This document shows, one piece after another, positions 54,061 through 61,903 of a stretch of DNA of 64,000 nt (position 1 is the stretch's first letter; each line of letters opens with the position of its first letter). Both the position numbers and the translations under genes were made by a program. Under the pieces are notes generated by a model. It saw nothing but the letters and a program-made list of their open reading frames with translations. It was not told the DNA's origin and searched no databases. This stretch comes from Limnohabitans sp. Bal53 (lineage in GTDB: Bacteria; Pseudomonadota; Gammaproteobacteria; Burkholderiales; Burkholderiaceae_C). The stretch covers positions 62,001 through 126,000 of the forward strand of contig NZ_NESH01000005.1 of the NCBI RefSeq assembly GCF_003063355.1, given 5' to 3'.

Positions 54061-54390
54061 ATGGCCAAAACAGCCCCAATAGAAGACAACGTCCTGACCG
54101 AATCGGAAGAGGTTTTTGAAAAAGCCGCCGAGGTCTTTCGTGTCATGTCGGCCCCCATGCGCTTGCGCATCATCAGTGCCCTGTGCAATGGCGAAAAGAA
54201 CGTCGGTGAACTGCTCGCTGAGATTGATACTACGCAGCCCAACATGTCGCAGCACCTGAACACCCTGTACCAGTCGGGCGTGCTGGGCAAGCGCCGCGAA
54301 GGCGTACAAATCTATTACCGCATCATCAACGACCGCGTGGTCACCTTGTGCCGCGCGGTATGCGTGCAAATCGCCAGCGAGAGCGATTGA
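54061..54390 (+). CDS. ArsR/SmtB-family regulator of the sulfur cluster
   Basis: Winged-helix repressor of 109 residues. The ArsR HTH is clear: AEVFRVMSAPMRLRIISALCNGEKNVGELL, then TTQPNMSQHLNTLYQSGVLGKRREG. Cysteines occur at about 42, 97 and 101; BigR/SqrR-type ArsR proteins sense persulfides with two cysteines, and the downstream genes are for sulfide oxidation, so a sulfide-responsive role is plausible. It lies 86 bases before the DsrE gene. The metal-site motifs of true ArsR (ELCVCDL) are not present. Confidence 0.87.
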   Translation: MAKTAPIEDNVLTESEEVFEKAAEVFRVMSAPMRLRIISALCNGEKNVGELLAEIDTTQPNMSQHLNTLYQSGVLGKRREGVQIYYRIINDRVVTLCRAVCVQIASESD

Positions 54391-54475
54391 AAGATAGACG
54401 TCAGTTTCAGGCCGGGTTTTCACGGGCACGCTTTCGCAGTGGACCCGGCTAACATCCATACATAAGGAGTAATGA

Positions 54476-54886
54476 ATGAAGAAACATCTGCTGTTAATTT
54501 CCGGCCTCTTGGCCTGCACCCTGAGCTGGGCCGAGATCAAGGTGGTTTACCACCTGAGCGAAGGCATCCCTCAGGCCTCACGGGCCATTGGCAACATCCG
54601 CAACCACCTCAATGCCGACCCAACCGCCAAAATCGTGGTGGTTTCCCACGGCTTGGGCATCGACTTTTTGATCAGCGGTGCCACCAACCAGTTGGACCAA
54701 CCTTTTGCGGGAGGTGTTGCTGACTTGGTCAACAAAGGTGTGGAGTTTCGTGTCTGCAACAACACATTGAAAGCTCGCAAAATCTCTGCCGATAAGCTGC
54801 TGATGGAGGCCAAAGTGGTGCCCTCCGGTGTGGCTGAAGTCGCCAAACTGCAGGCCAACGACAAATTTGTTTACTTGCGCCCCTGA
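54476..54886 (+). CDS. Periplasmic DsrE/DsrF-like protein
   Basis: DsrE-fold protein of 136 residues with a Sec signal peptide (cleavage after TLSWA near residue 20). The fold is recognisable from IKVVYHLSEG, KIVVVSHGLGIDFLI and the GVEFRVCNNTLKAR segment with one conserved cysteine near residue 98. Cytoplasmic DsrE proteins relay sulfur; secreted versions occur near sulfide dehydrogenase genes and probably bind sulfane sulfur in the periplasm. It follows an AAGGAG site and is part of the arsR-dsrE-cytochrome-fccB run. Confidence 0.87.
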   Translation: MKKHLLLISGLLACTLSWAEIKVVYHLSEGIPQASRAIGNIRNHLNADPTAKIVVVSHGLGIDFLISGATNQLDQPFAGGVADLVNKGVEFRVCNNTLKARKISADKLLMEAKVVPSGVAEVAKLQANDKFVYLRP

Positions 54887-54890
54887 GCTT

Positions 54891-54909
54891 GCTGACGTTT
54901 GACGTCAGC
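54891..54909 (+). other. Intercistronic hairpin between dsrE-like and cytochrome genes
   Basis: Perfect eight-base stem GCTGACGT / ACGTCAGC with a TTG loop, five bases after the DsrE stop codon. A run of six T follows only after 11 bases, so partial termination or mRNA processing is possible rather than full termination. Confidence 0.5.
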
Positions 54910-54938
54910 GCTTGACTGATTTTTTACGAGGAAAACCT

Positions 54939-55247
54939 ATGAAGATTCAACACGCTTTGACAGCGGCCGCATTGGTCGCCTTGTCTGGCCTGGCCCAAGC
55001 CCAGGTTGATCCGCTGCAAGCGCGCAGCTGGGCCGCATCTTGCGCGGCCTGCCACGGTACCGATGGACGCGCTCAACCGGGCATGATTTCTCTGGCCGGT
55101 GTTCCCAAAGAAATCACCACCCAAAAAATGCTGGATTACAAAGCCGGTCGCGTGCCTGCTGCCACCATCATGCACCAGCTCGCCAAGGGCTATTCAGATG
55201 AGCAGATTGCTGCCATTGCTGGCTACTTTGCCGCTCAAAAAAGATAA
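54939..55247 (+). CDS. Periplasmic monohaem cytochrome c (flavocytochrome c partner)
   Basis: Small class I cytochrome c of 102 residues with a Sec signal peptide (GLAQA-Q near residue 21) and a single haem site C-A-A-C-H at about 35-39. A methionine in PGMISLAGVP or QKMLDYKAG may be the distal ligand. The gene directly precedes fccB by 12 bases, so it should be the electron-accepting subunit of flavocytochrome c sulfide dehydrogenase. Typical FccA chains of purple sulfur bacteria are dihaem; this is the smaller monohaem form, as in SoxE-like partners. Confidence 0.88.
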   Translation: MKIQHALTAAALVALSGLAQAQVDPLQARSWAASCAACHGTDGRAQPGMISLAGVPKEITTQKMLDYKAGRVPAATIMHQLAKGYSDEQIAAIAGYFAAQKR

Positions 55248-55259
55248 GGAATAACTGCC

Positions 55260-56534
55260 ATGCAACGTCGTCATTTTTTGCAGACTGGCTCCGCTTTGGG
55301 CGCCATGGGACTGGTTTCGGGTTGTGCCACCGTGGGCGGTGGCAGTGGCCCCAAGGTGGTGGTCATTGGCGGGGGCTACTCCGGTGCCACGGCCGCCAAA
55401 TACCTGCGCATGTGGTCTGAGCACAAGATCCAGGTCACCTTGGTCGAGCCCAGCGATGCCTTCATCTCTTGCCCCATGTCCAACCTGGTGCTCGGTGGCA
55501 GCAAGACCATCACCGACATCACCACGCCTTATGACAACCTGACCAAGCGTCACGGTGTCAAGGTCATCAAAGACCGCGTCAACACCATCGACGCCGACAA
55601 GCGTGTTGTCAAGCTCGCCGGAGGCACTGAGCTCAGCTATGACCGCCTGATCGTCTCGCCTGGTGTGGATTTCATGTGGGAAACCCTGCCCGGCATGAAC
55701 AAAGCCGGTGCCAAAGACAAAGTCATGCACGCCTGGAAGGCCGGCGCACAAACCCTCACCCTGCGTAAGCAACTCGAAGCCATGCCCGACGGCGGCGTGT
55801 TCGCCATGTCCATCCCATTGGCCCCCTACCGCTGCCCCCCCGGCCCTTACGAGCGTGCTTGCCAAGTGGCCGAGTACTTCAGCAAGGCCAAGCCCAAGAG
55901 CAAAGTGCTCATCCTGGACGCCAACGACGATGTGACCTCCAAAGGCCCCTTGTTCAAAAAAGCCTGGGCCGAGCGTTACAAAGGCATCGTCGAGTACCGT
56001 GGCAAGCACCGCGTCACCGATGTCGATGCAGCCACCAACACCTTGAAGTTCGAGTTCAACGACGACATCAAGGCCAACGTACTCAACGTCATCCCCAACA
56101 TGCGTGCCGGTGACATCGCCGTCAACGCAGGTCTGGCCACCGCCAACAAGCGCTGGTGCGAAGTGGACTTCCTCACCTTCGAATCCAAGGCAGCCAAGAA
56201 CGTGCACGTTTTGGGTGACTCCATCCAGGTCGCGCCAGGCATGCCCAAGTCGGGCCACATGGCCAACCAGCATGGCAAAACCTGCGCTGCTGCTGTGGTG
56301 GCCTTGCTGATGGGCAAACAAGTCAACCCCATGCCGATCTACAACAACACCTGCTACAGCTATGTCAGCAGCAAAGACGTGGTCCACGTGGCCAGCGTGC
56401 ACCGCTATGACGCAGAAAAGAAAACCATGTTGACCGTGCCTGGTTCAGGTGGTGTATCTAAAGGCGCCAACGAACTCGAAGGCGTGTATGCATGGGCTTG
56501 GGCTCAAAACATCTGGGCCGACACACTGGCCTGA
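55260..56534 (+). CDS. fccB: Flavocytochrome c sulfide dehydrogenase, flavoprotein subunit
   Basis: FAD subunit of 424 residues that oxidises sulfide to sulfane sulfur in the periplasm. The N-terminus has a twin-arginine signal (RRHFLQTG) followed by a lipobox-like LVSGC (C22). The FAD motif VVVIGGGYSGATAAKYL is at 33-49. C71 in FISCPMSNLVLGG matches the cysteine that binds FAD covalently in known FccB. C192 (RCPPGP) and C365 (NNTCYS) match the redox disulfide. The C-terminal substrate/FAD-binding region is complete. It follows the cytochrome gene and ends before a strong terminator. Confidence 0.93.
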   Translation: MQRRHFLQTGSALGAMGLVSGCATVGGGSGPKVVVIGGGYSGATAAKYLRMWSEHKIQVTLVEPSDAFISCPMSNLVLGGSKTITDITTPYDNLTKRHGVKVIKDRVNTIDADKRVVKLAGGTELSYDRLIVSPGVDFMWETLPGMNKAGAKDKVMHAWKAGAQTLTLRKQLEAMPDGGVFAMSIPLAPYRCPPGPYERACQVAEYFSKAKPKSKVLILDANDDVTSKGPLFKKAWAERYKGIVEYRGKHRVTDVDAATNTLKFEFNDDIKANVLNVIPNMRAGDIAVNAGLATANKRWCEVDFLTFESKAAKNVHVLGDSIQVAPGMPKSGHMANQHGKTCAAAVVALLMGKQVNPMPIYNNTCYSYVSSKDVVHVASVHRYDAEKKTMLTVPGSGGVSKGANELEGVYAWAWAQNIWADTLA

Positions 56535-56570
56535 TGCACCCTGCGCGTGGCGGCTTGCCACGCCACAAGA

Positions 56571-56606
56571 AACGCCGCAGTCCTTGAGACTGGCGGCGTT
56601 TTTTTT
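56571..56606 (+). terminator. Rho-independent terminator after fccB
   Basis: AACGCCGCAGTC pairs with GACTGGCGGCGTT (one bulge), followed by eight T residues. It closes the arsR-to-fccB run and faces the end of the convergent YeeE/YedE gene. Confidence 0.85.
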
Positions 56607-56637
56607 GGTGCTCAGATGATGCTGGCTTGCATCCAAC

Positions 56638-57702
56638 TCAGATGGGCCAGCCCATGCTGCGGTTGATGCGCCAGGCCAGGCCCGCGCCCAGCCAGATCGC
56701 GATCAGGGTCAGCCAGGCCGTGAGCGAGAACACCGAGCCTCCGGTCATGCCTGCGCCCACGGTGCAGCCGCCCGCCAGGACCGCGCCAAAACCCATCAGT
56801 ACTGCGCCGATCAGGTAATGGCCCAGCTTGTTCTCGGTCTTGAAGCCCTCGAATTTGAAGTCGCGCCCAACCAACGCGCCCAGCAAAGACCCCAAAAAGG
56901 TGGCGGGCAGCAAACCCGCATCAAAACCTAGGCTGGGCGATGTGGCGCTGGACAGTACCCGCATCAGCATCTCCGCCGATGCGCTGCTGAAGCTCAGCCC
57001 CTGAATCTGCACCGCTTCAAAGGACTGCGAGGCAATCGCCTGTGTCAGCCCCCAGCCCAGCGCAATGCTCAAGCCCGTGATGATGGCCCCCAGTGCAAGG
57101 CCCCATCGGCGCTGGTGAGTCTTGAAGAAAAAGTAAAATCCAGTACCCAAAGCGATCAGGGCCAGCACCAGGCCGCCTGTCGGTCCGATGCCTGTGATGT
57201 GCAATAAATCTCGTCCGGGCCCACCGTCTATGGGCCACCAACTGGCCAAGGCTTGGCGGGCAGGCGCAAGCCATCCGGCGATGCTGGCCTGAACGGTGAC
57301 GGCAAACACCAAACCGGCCAGCAAGGCGCGCAAATTGCCATTGGCCGACAAAATCAGCAAACGGCTGGCGCAGCCGCGCGTCAAAATCATGCCCGCACCA
57401 AACAATAAGCCGCCCAGTACCGCACCCGATAAAGTGCCTGTTGCGCCAATGTAGCGGGCATCTGAAGGCTTGAGACCGCCCGCCAAGACCAGCACTTGCA
57501 CACCCACCAGCGCCGCTCCAAAAGCCAGCCACCAGACGCTGAAACGGTCACCCGTTTGGCCTTCGCAACACTCCACCACAGCCGCACGGGCACAAAACCG
57601 GGTGCGCTGCGCGGCCAGGCCAAAGATGAAGCCCACCAATGCACCGGCCATAGCCAGTACATTCGAGTCTCCCCAGGTTTCGAGCAAGCTTGCGAGATTC
57701 AC
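56638..57702 (-). CDS. YeeE/YedE-family sulfur transporter
   Basis: Polytopic membrane protein of 354 residues with two YeeE/YedE (TsuA-like) repeats. Conserved cysteine motifs appear in each half: RTRFCARAAVVECC near the start and GGCTVGAGMTGGSVFS near the end, with LTRGCASRLLIL between. Family members import thiosulfate or other sulfur species. The start is set at GTG 57702 because GGAG lies seven bases upstream; a TTG at 57714 is the alternative. It is convergent with fccB and divergent from the thioredoxin-like gene, so it belongs to the sulfur region. Confidence 0.86.
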   Translation of the reverse strand: MNLASLLETWGDSNVLAMAGALVGFIFGLAAQRTRFCARAAVVECCEGQTGDRFSVWWLAFGAALVGVQVLVLAGGLKPSDARYIGATGTLSGAVLGGLLFGAGMILTRGCASRLLILSANGNLRALLAGLVFAVTVQASIAGWLAPARQALASWWPIDGGPGRDLLHITGIGPTGGLVLALIALGTGFYFFFKTHQRRWGLALGAIITGLSIALGWGLTQAIASQSFEAVQIQGLSFSSASAEMLMRVLSSATSPSLGFDAGLLPATFLGSLLGALVGRDFKFEGFKTENKLGHYLIGAVLMGFGAVLAGGCTVGAGMTGGSVFSLTAWLTLIAIWLGAGLAWRINRSMGWPI

Positions 57703-57804
57703 GGATTTCTCCAATAATTCATTGGTTTCTTATATTCAAAATGCGACTTTGGCGATGCGTCAGCCCGCTGCGCAAAACCCGATATTGTCCACGGTCTGCA
57801 ATTC

Positions 57805-58302
57805 ATGGCTTCCAACCCGACTATGTTTTCGTTGTTAGATATGCGCCGTCGTGACTGGCTTTTACGGGTGGGGGTATCACTTTCTTCTGCACCCGTCTGG
57901 GCGCAATCGGGCCGCGCCGCTACCTTGCCTGCGGCCCAATCGCTGCCCGACGAACTGGCCCAAGCACTCAAAAACAAACAACCCTTGATCGTCATGGTCA
58001 GCCTGGATGGCTGTGTGTTTTGCCGCCAGGCCCGGCAGAGCCACCTCTCGCCCATGGCGCGGGCAGGCACCACCATCGTGCAGGTGGACATGCGCAACAA
58101 CCAACCCGTACTCGACTTTGCGGGCAAGTTGACCACCCACGATGAGCTGACCCGGCGGTGGAAAGTCTCCATCACGCCCACCCTGCTGTTTTTTGGGCCC
58201 GGTGGCAAAGAGGTGGCTGAGCGCATGGAGGGCGCGTACCAACCTGATTTTTATGGTCCCTACCTCGAAGACCGCATGGCGCAAGGGCGCAAAGCCTTCT
58301 AA
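57805..58302 (+). CDS. Periplasmic thioredoxin-like protein (SoxW-like)
   Basis: Thioredoxin-fold protein of 165 residues with a basic N-terminus and a Tat- or Sec-type signal (MRRRDWLLRVGVSL, processed near PVWA-Q). The active site is D-G-C-V-F-C near residue 75, and the cis-proline is in SITPTLLFFGPGG. SoxW and related proteins reduce periplasmic thiol partners in sulfur-oxidising gene clusters. In-frame ATGs at 57823 and 57841 are alternative starts; the last begins directly at the basic region. No other Sox genes are in the window. Confidence 0.82.
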   Translation: MASNPTMFSLLDMRRRDWLLRVGVSLSSAPVWAQSGRAATLPAAQSLPDELAQALKNKQPLIVMVSLDGCVFCRQARQSHLSPMARAGTTIVQVDMRNNQPVLDFAGKLTTHDELTRRWKVSITPTLLFFGPGGKEVAERMEGAYQPDFYGPYLEDRMAQGRKAF

Positions 58303-58353
58303 AGCTAGACCATGTGTCAGTTGGGGGCACGTTGGACGTGCTAAATTCAAAAC

Positions 58354-59058
58354 ATGATCCCCATCAAGATTGACTCGGCTTGGAAAGGCACCTCGGACTG
58401 CCGCAACTGCGGCATCCGCGACATGGTGCTCTTTGCCGACCTGAACGAACAGGACTTTGGCGAAATCCACACCCCCATCGACGACATGGTGTTCGCGCCC
58501 GACACGGCGCTGTACACCGAAGGTGAAACCGCCGTGGGCGTATTCACCCTGCGCAAAGGCATGGTCAAGCTGGTGCGGGCCACCGCCGATGGCCGCGAAC
58601 GCATCGTGCGCGTGCTGCGCCCCGGTGACGTGATCGGCCTCGAAGCGCTGGCCACCGCCCGCTATGACAGCGAAGCCATACCCCTGGTTGAAGCCCAAGT
58701 CTGCCGCATCCCCTTGTCGGTGCTGCACCACTTGTCTTCCAATTCGCCACGCCTGCACAAACGCCTGATGCAAAAGTGGCAGGGCGCCCTGAAAGACGCC
58801 GACGACTGGCTGGCTGATTTGAACTTCGGCTCTGCCCGCCAGCGTGTGGCGGCCCTGGCCCTGAAGATGCGCGACCCCGATCAACCTGACTTCACTTCGT
58901 TTTTTGCACGAGACGACATGGGTGCCATGCTCGACATCAAACTCGAAACCGTCAGTCGCGAAATCAGCAGCCTAGTGCGCGATGGCGCCTTAAAGCCCTG
59001 CGACAAACAGGGCCGGCGCTATGAAATCACCAACGAAGTTTTGTTGCAGCGCCAGTGA
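58354..59058 (+). CDS. FNR-like Crp/Fnr regulator
   Basis: Regulator of 234 residues with the FNR layout: an N-terminal cysteine pair (C16, C19 in SDCRNCGIRD), a nucleotide-fold barrel, C117 (equivalent to C122 of E. coli FNR) and a C-terminal HTH with LETVSREISSL. The E-x2-SR recognition helix predicts TTGAT half-sites, and such boxes flank the rhodanese and sqr genes next door. The third N-terminal cysteine of FNR is replaced, so the cluster, if any, has fewer ligands. It could tie sulfide oxidation to oxygen or redox state. Confidence 0.88.
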   Translation: MIPIKIDSAWKGTSDCRNCGIRDMVLFADLNEQDFGEIHTPIDDMVFAPDTALYTEGETAVGVFTLRKGMVKLVRATADGRERIVRVLRPGDVIGLEALATARYDSEAIPLVEAQVCRIPLSVLHHLSSNSPRLHKRLMQKWQGALKDADDWLADLNFGSARQRVAALALKMRDPDQPDFTSFFARDDMGAMLDIKLETVSREISSLVRDGALKPCDKQGRRYEITNEVLLQRQ

Positions 59059-59072
59059 TTCAAGGCAGCTGA

Positions 59073-59651
59073 TTAAAACTCGTCTTTGATGCTGGTCAGG
59101 CCCAGTGCGTCCCAGTCCAGCATGCCGCCGCGGTAGTAATAAATCTTGTGGGCCGGAAAGCCATCGCGGGTCATGGCTTTGATGGCCGTGGGGCTTTGGG
59201 GGCAGACCGGGCCGTTACAAAAGGCGTAGATCTTTTTGGCCGATGCGCAATCCCACTGGCTGCCATTTTTCTTGCAGCCCAACTCGTTCATGCGGGCCGC
59301 CACTTCGGTATAGGGGATGCCGACCGAGCCGGGAATCGTGCCTTTGACCCGGTCATTGGTGTCACGCATGTCCAGCACGATGGCGTTGCGGTCACTCAAG
59401 GCTTCGAGGATCTCGATTTCACCTACAGGGTGCACGCCGGGTACGGGCACCAAAGGCTGCAAGTTGCCACCGTTTTTGGCACAAGCGGTCATGGTGCGGG
59501 TGATGGTGACAGGACCTTTGGCGGTTTGAACCACAACCGATTTTTGGGTGTCGATGATGTTCAGCGGCGTGCCCACGGCGATGGTGGCGGCTTGACCAAA
59601 GGCCAGTCCAGACAGGCTCATGCCCAAAATCCAGGCTGCGATGTTTTTCAT
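59073..59651 (-). CDS. Periplasmic rhodanese-like protein
   Basis: Rhodanese-domain protein of 192 residues with a Sec signal peptide (GLAFG-QAA near residue 20). The rhodanese core shows IVLDMRDTNDRVKGTIPGSVGIPY and the active-site loop C145-NGPV-C150, with the catalytic cysteine first. Rhodaneses carry persulfide sulfur, consistent with sulfide dehydrogenase and SQR next door. The start is the ATG at 59651; upstream open sequence is a promoter region with an FNR-type box 80 bases away. Other cysteines (57, 126, 135) may add sites. Confidence 0.85.
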   Translation of the reverse strand: MKNIAAWILGMSLSGLAFGQAATIAVGTPLNIIDTQKSVVVQTAKGPVTITRTMTACAKNGGNLQPLVPVPGVHPVGEIEILEALSDRNAIVLDMRDTNDRVKGTIPGSVGIPYTEVAARMNELGCKKNGSQWDCASAKKIYAFCNGPVCPQSPTAIKAMTRDGFPAHKIYYYRGGMLDWDALGLTSIKDEF

Positions 59652-59730
59652 TTGTTGCTCCGACAGAAGTGAATAAAAGAACCAAATTTTTTGGATCTTT
59701 GGAATTTTAAAAATAGCCCCAGTGAATGGT

Positions 59731-59744
59731 TTGATGCATGTCAA
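59731..59744. promoter_or_regulatory. FNR-type box, rhodanese side
   Basis: TTGATGCATGTCAA, identical to the copy at 59831-59844 and exactly 100 bases from it. Its centre is 86 bases from the rhodanese start, compatible with class II activation if transcription starts near 59696. Confidence 0.6.
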
Positions 59745-59830
59745 TTAGCGCGCGCTGTACTGAGTTTTTTCGCTTGTTGATAGAGGCCGATGGCGCATGT
59801 GATAACCGAGGGTAAACAAGGGGGGTGAGG

Positions 59831-59844
59831 TTGATGCATGTCAA
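59831..59844. promoter_or_regulatory. FNR-type box, sqr side
   Basis: TTGATGCATGTCAA, second identical copy. Its centre lies 65 bases upstream of the sqr start codon, a spacing suited to a minus-41.5 site with a leader of about 24 bases. Confidence 0.6.
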
Positions 59845-59902
59845 CGTCATTTGAGACGCGTGTGGGATCATTCAGTGCAATTCAAAACAAGGAGACAAAC
59901 AC

Positions 59903-61180
59903 ATGGCCCATATCGTGATCATTGGCGCAGGCATTGGTGGCATGCCCATGGCATTTGAAATGAAAGAGCAGGCGAGGGCAGAAGACCAGGTCACGGTCAT
60001 CAGTGATTCGCCCAAGTTCCACTTTGTGCCTTCTAACCCTTGGGTGGCGGTGGATTGGCGCAAGCGCAAAGACATCGAGATGGAGATCGAGCCCACGCTC
60101 CACCGCAAAGGGATTGAAGCCATCACTCAAGGCGCTAAGCGCGTGCACCCAGAGCGCAACCAAGTTGAATTGCTTGACGGCACAGTGGTCGATTACGACT
60201 ATTTGGTCATTGCCACGGGCCCTAAATTGGCCTTTGATGAAATCCCTGGCATGGGACCAGACGGCTATTCACAGTCCATTTGCCATGTGTCTCATGCAGA
60301 AAAAGCCAAGCTCAATTGGGACAGATTCACGGCCGATCCGGGCCCCATCGTGGTGGGCGCGGTGCAAGGCGCGTCGTGTTTTGGTCCTGCTTATGAATAC
60401 GCCATGATCATGGACACCGATTTGCGTCGTCGCAAAATCCGCGACAAGGTGCCCATGACCTACGTCACCTCAGAGCCCTACATCGGCCACCTGGGTTTGG
60501 GTGGGGTGGGAGACTCCAAAGGCTTGCTGGAGTCGGCCATGCGCGACCGCCATATCAAGTGGATTTGCAATGCCAAGACCACCAAGATTGAAGATGGTCA
60601 AATGTTTGTCACCGAGCATGACGACAACGGACAGCCCAAAAAAGAACATGTGCTGCCGTTCAAGCATTCGATGATGCTGCCTGCCTTCAAGGGCGTCGAT
60701 GCAGTGTTTGGTATTGAGGGCCTGACCAACCCGCGGGGCTTCATCACGATAGATGAACACCAACGTAACCCCAAATTCACCAATATTTTCAGTGTGGGTG
60801 TGTGTGTGGCCATACCTCCGGTGGAGGCGACACCAGTACCATTGGGCACACCCAAGACGGGTTTCATGATCGAATCCATGGTCACGGCCACGGCGCACAA
60901 TATTCGCGAGATGTTGGACGGGAAAGAGCCGACGCACAAAGCCACTTGGAATACCGTGTGTTTGGCTGACTTTGGCGACACGGGTGCTGCTTTTGTGGCT
61001 TTGCCGCAGATCCCGCCACGCAATGTGAGCTGGTTTGCAGAAGGCAAGTGGGTTCACTTGGCCAAAGTGGCGTTTGAAAAGTACTTCATGCGCAAAATGC
61101 AAAAAGGCACATCCGAGCCGTTCTACGAAAAAATGGTCATGGACATGATGGGCATCGTCAAGCTGAAAGGCAAAAAGTAA
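59903..61180 (+). CDS. sqr: Sulfide:quinone oxidoreductase
   Basis: Membrane-associated FAD enzyme of 425 residues that transfers electrons from sulfide to quinone. The N-terminal FAD motif is IVIIGAGIGGMPMAFEM at 4-20. Three cysteines match the SQR redox set: C127 (SQSICHVS), C159 (GASCFGPAYEY) and C301 (VGVCVAIPP). The C-terminal MRKMQKGTSEPFYEKMV helix is amphipathic, as needed for membrane contact. An AAGGAG site precedes the ATG. It is divergent from the rhodanese gene across a region with two FNR-type boxes. A broken sqr copy follows. Confidence 0.9.
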   Translation: MAHIVIIGAGIGGMPMAFEMKEQARAEDQVTVISDSPKFHFVPSNPWVAVDWRKRKDIEMEIEPTLHRKGIEAITQGAKRVHPERNQVELLDGTVVDYDYLVIATGPKLAFDEIPGMGPDGYSQSICHVSHAEKAKLNWDRFTADPGPIVVGAVQGASCFGPAYEYAMIMDTDLRRRKIRDKVPMTYVTSEPYIGHLGLGGVGDSKGLLESAMRDRHIKWICNAKTTKIEDGQMFVTEHDDNGQPKKEHVLPFKHSMMLPAFKGVDAVFGIEGLTNPRGFITIDEHQRNPKFTNIFSVGVCVAIPPVEATPVPLGTPKTGFMIESMVTATAHNIREMLDGKEPTHKATWNTVCLADFGDTGAAFVALPQIPPRNVSWFAEGKWVHLAKVAFEKYFMRKMQKGTSEPFYEKMVMDMMGIVKLKGKK

Positions 61181-61263
61181 ACCTTTCAAAAATGACACTC
61201 TCAATTGGCTGGTCAAATGGGCAGAAATCGCCCAAATTGATCGGCCAATTGTTTTTCGCCTAG

Positions 61264-61722
61264 CTCGATCACCTTGTGGTTCCGCCCATGCGTGTACCCG
61301 ATGCGGTCAAGAATTCCGACCTGTCTTGGAAAGAGGACCCCTTTGTCGCAGGTGGCTGGCTGGAGGTGGACAAGGACACCCTGCAACACCGCCGCTACCC
61401 CAACGTGTTTGGCATTGGAGATCTGAACGGCACGCCGCGTGGCAAGACGGCGGCCACCGTCAAAAAGAGCATACCCATCGTGGCCGAGTATGTGGTGGAC
61501 GTGATCGCGGGCCGCACGCCCGGCCAAAAGTTTGATGGCTACACCTCGTGCCCGCTGATCGTGAAAGAGGGCTCGGCCATGCTGATCGAGTTCGACTATG
61601 CAGGCAATCTCACACCAACGCTTCCCATGATCTAGCCGCCGCAGGCGGGCTACTTTGCCTGGCTGGTGAAGTACCGCATGCTCCAGCCCGCCTACATGGC
61701 GACGCTCAAGGGCCGGGTCTGA
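61264..61722 (+). pseudogene. Decayed C-terminal fragment of a second SQR
   Basis: The frame encodes the last third of a classical SQR: RRYPNVFGIGDLNGTPRGKTAA, FDGYTSCPLIVKEG and AMLIEFDYAG. It starts without an N-terminal FAD domain and has an in-frame TAG at 61633-61635, after which homologous sequence continues (PPQAGYFAWLVKY) to TGA at 61720-61722. The sequence belongs to a different SQR subtype from the intact gene just upstream, so this is the relic of an extra gene rather than a partial duplication. Confidence 0.85.
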
Positions 61723-61750
61723 AGCCCACTCACAACATCAGGAGACGCAC

Positions 61751-61890
61751 ATGTATGAAATCTGGCGGGCGATGAACATCGCCTACGAAATTGTTTTGGA
61801 CCTGTGGCCTGCGCTGTTACCTTTGGCGCTGCTGTGGGCGTGGCGGCGGCTGTGCTGTTGTGGCCCGTGCTGGCCCTGCGCCGGCCCTGA
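61751..61890 (+). pseudogene. Frameshifted small membrane protein
   Basis: Downstream of GGAGA, an ATG at 61751 begins MYEIWRAMNIAYEIVLDLWP and a hydrophobic stretch. About 30 codons in, the frame changes: one added base near 61839 would continue as VAAAVLLWPVLALRRP to TGA at 61888. The likely product is a 46-residue protein with one or two membrane segments, now broken by a single-base deletion, or misread. It follows the sqr relic and may have been its partner. Confidence 0.5.
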
Positions 61891-61903
61891 AAGCGCCAGC
61901 CGT

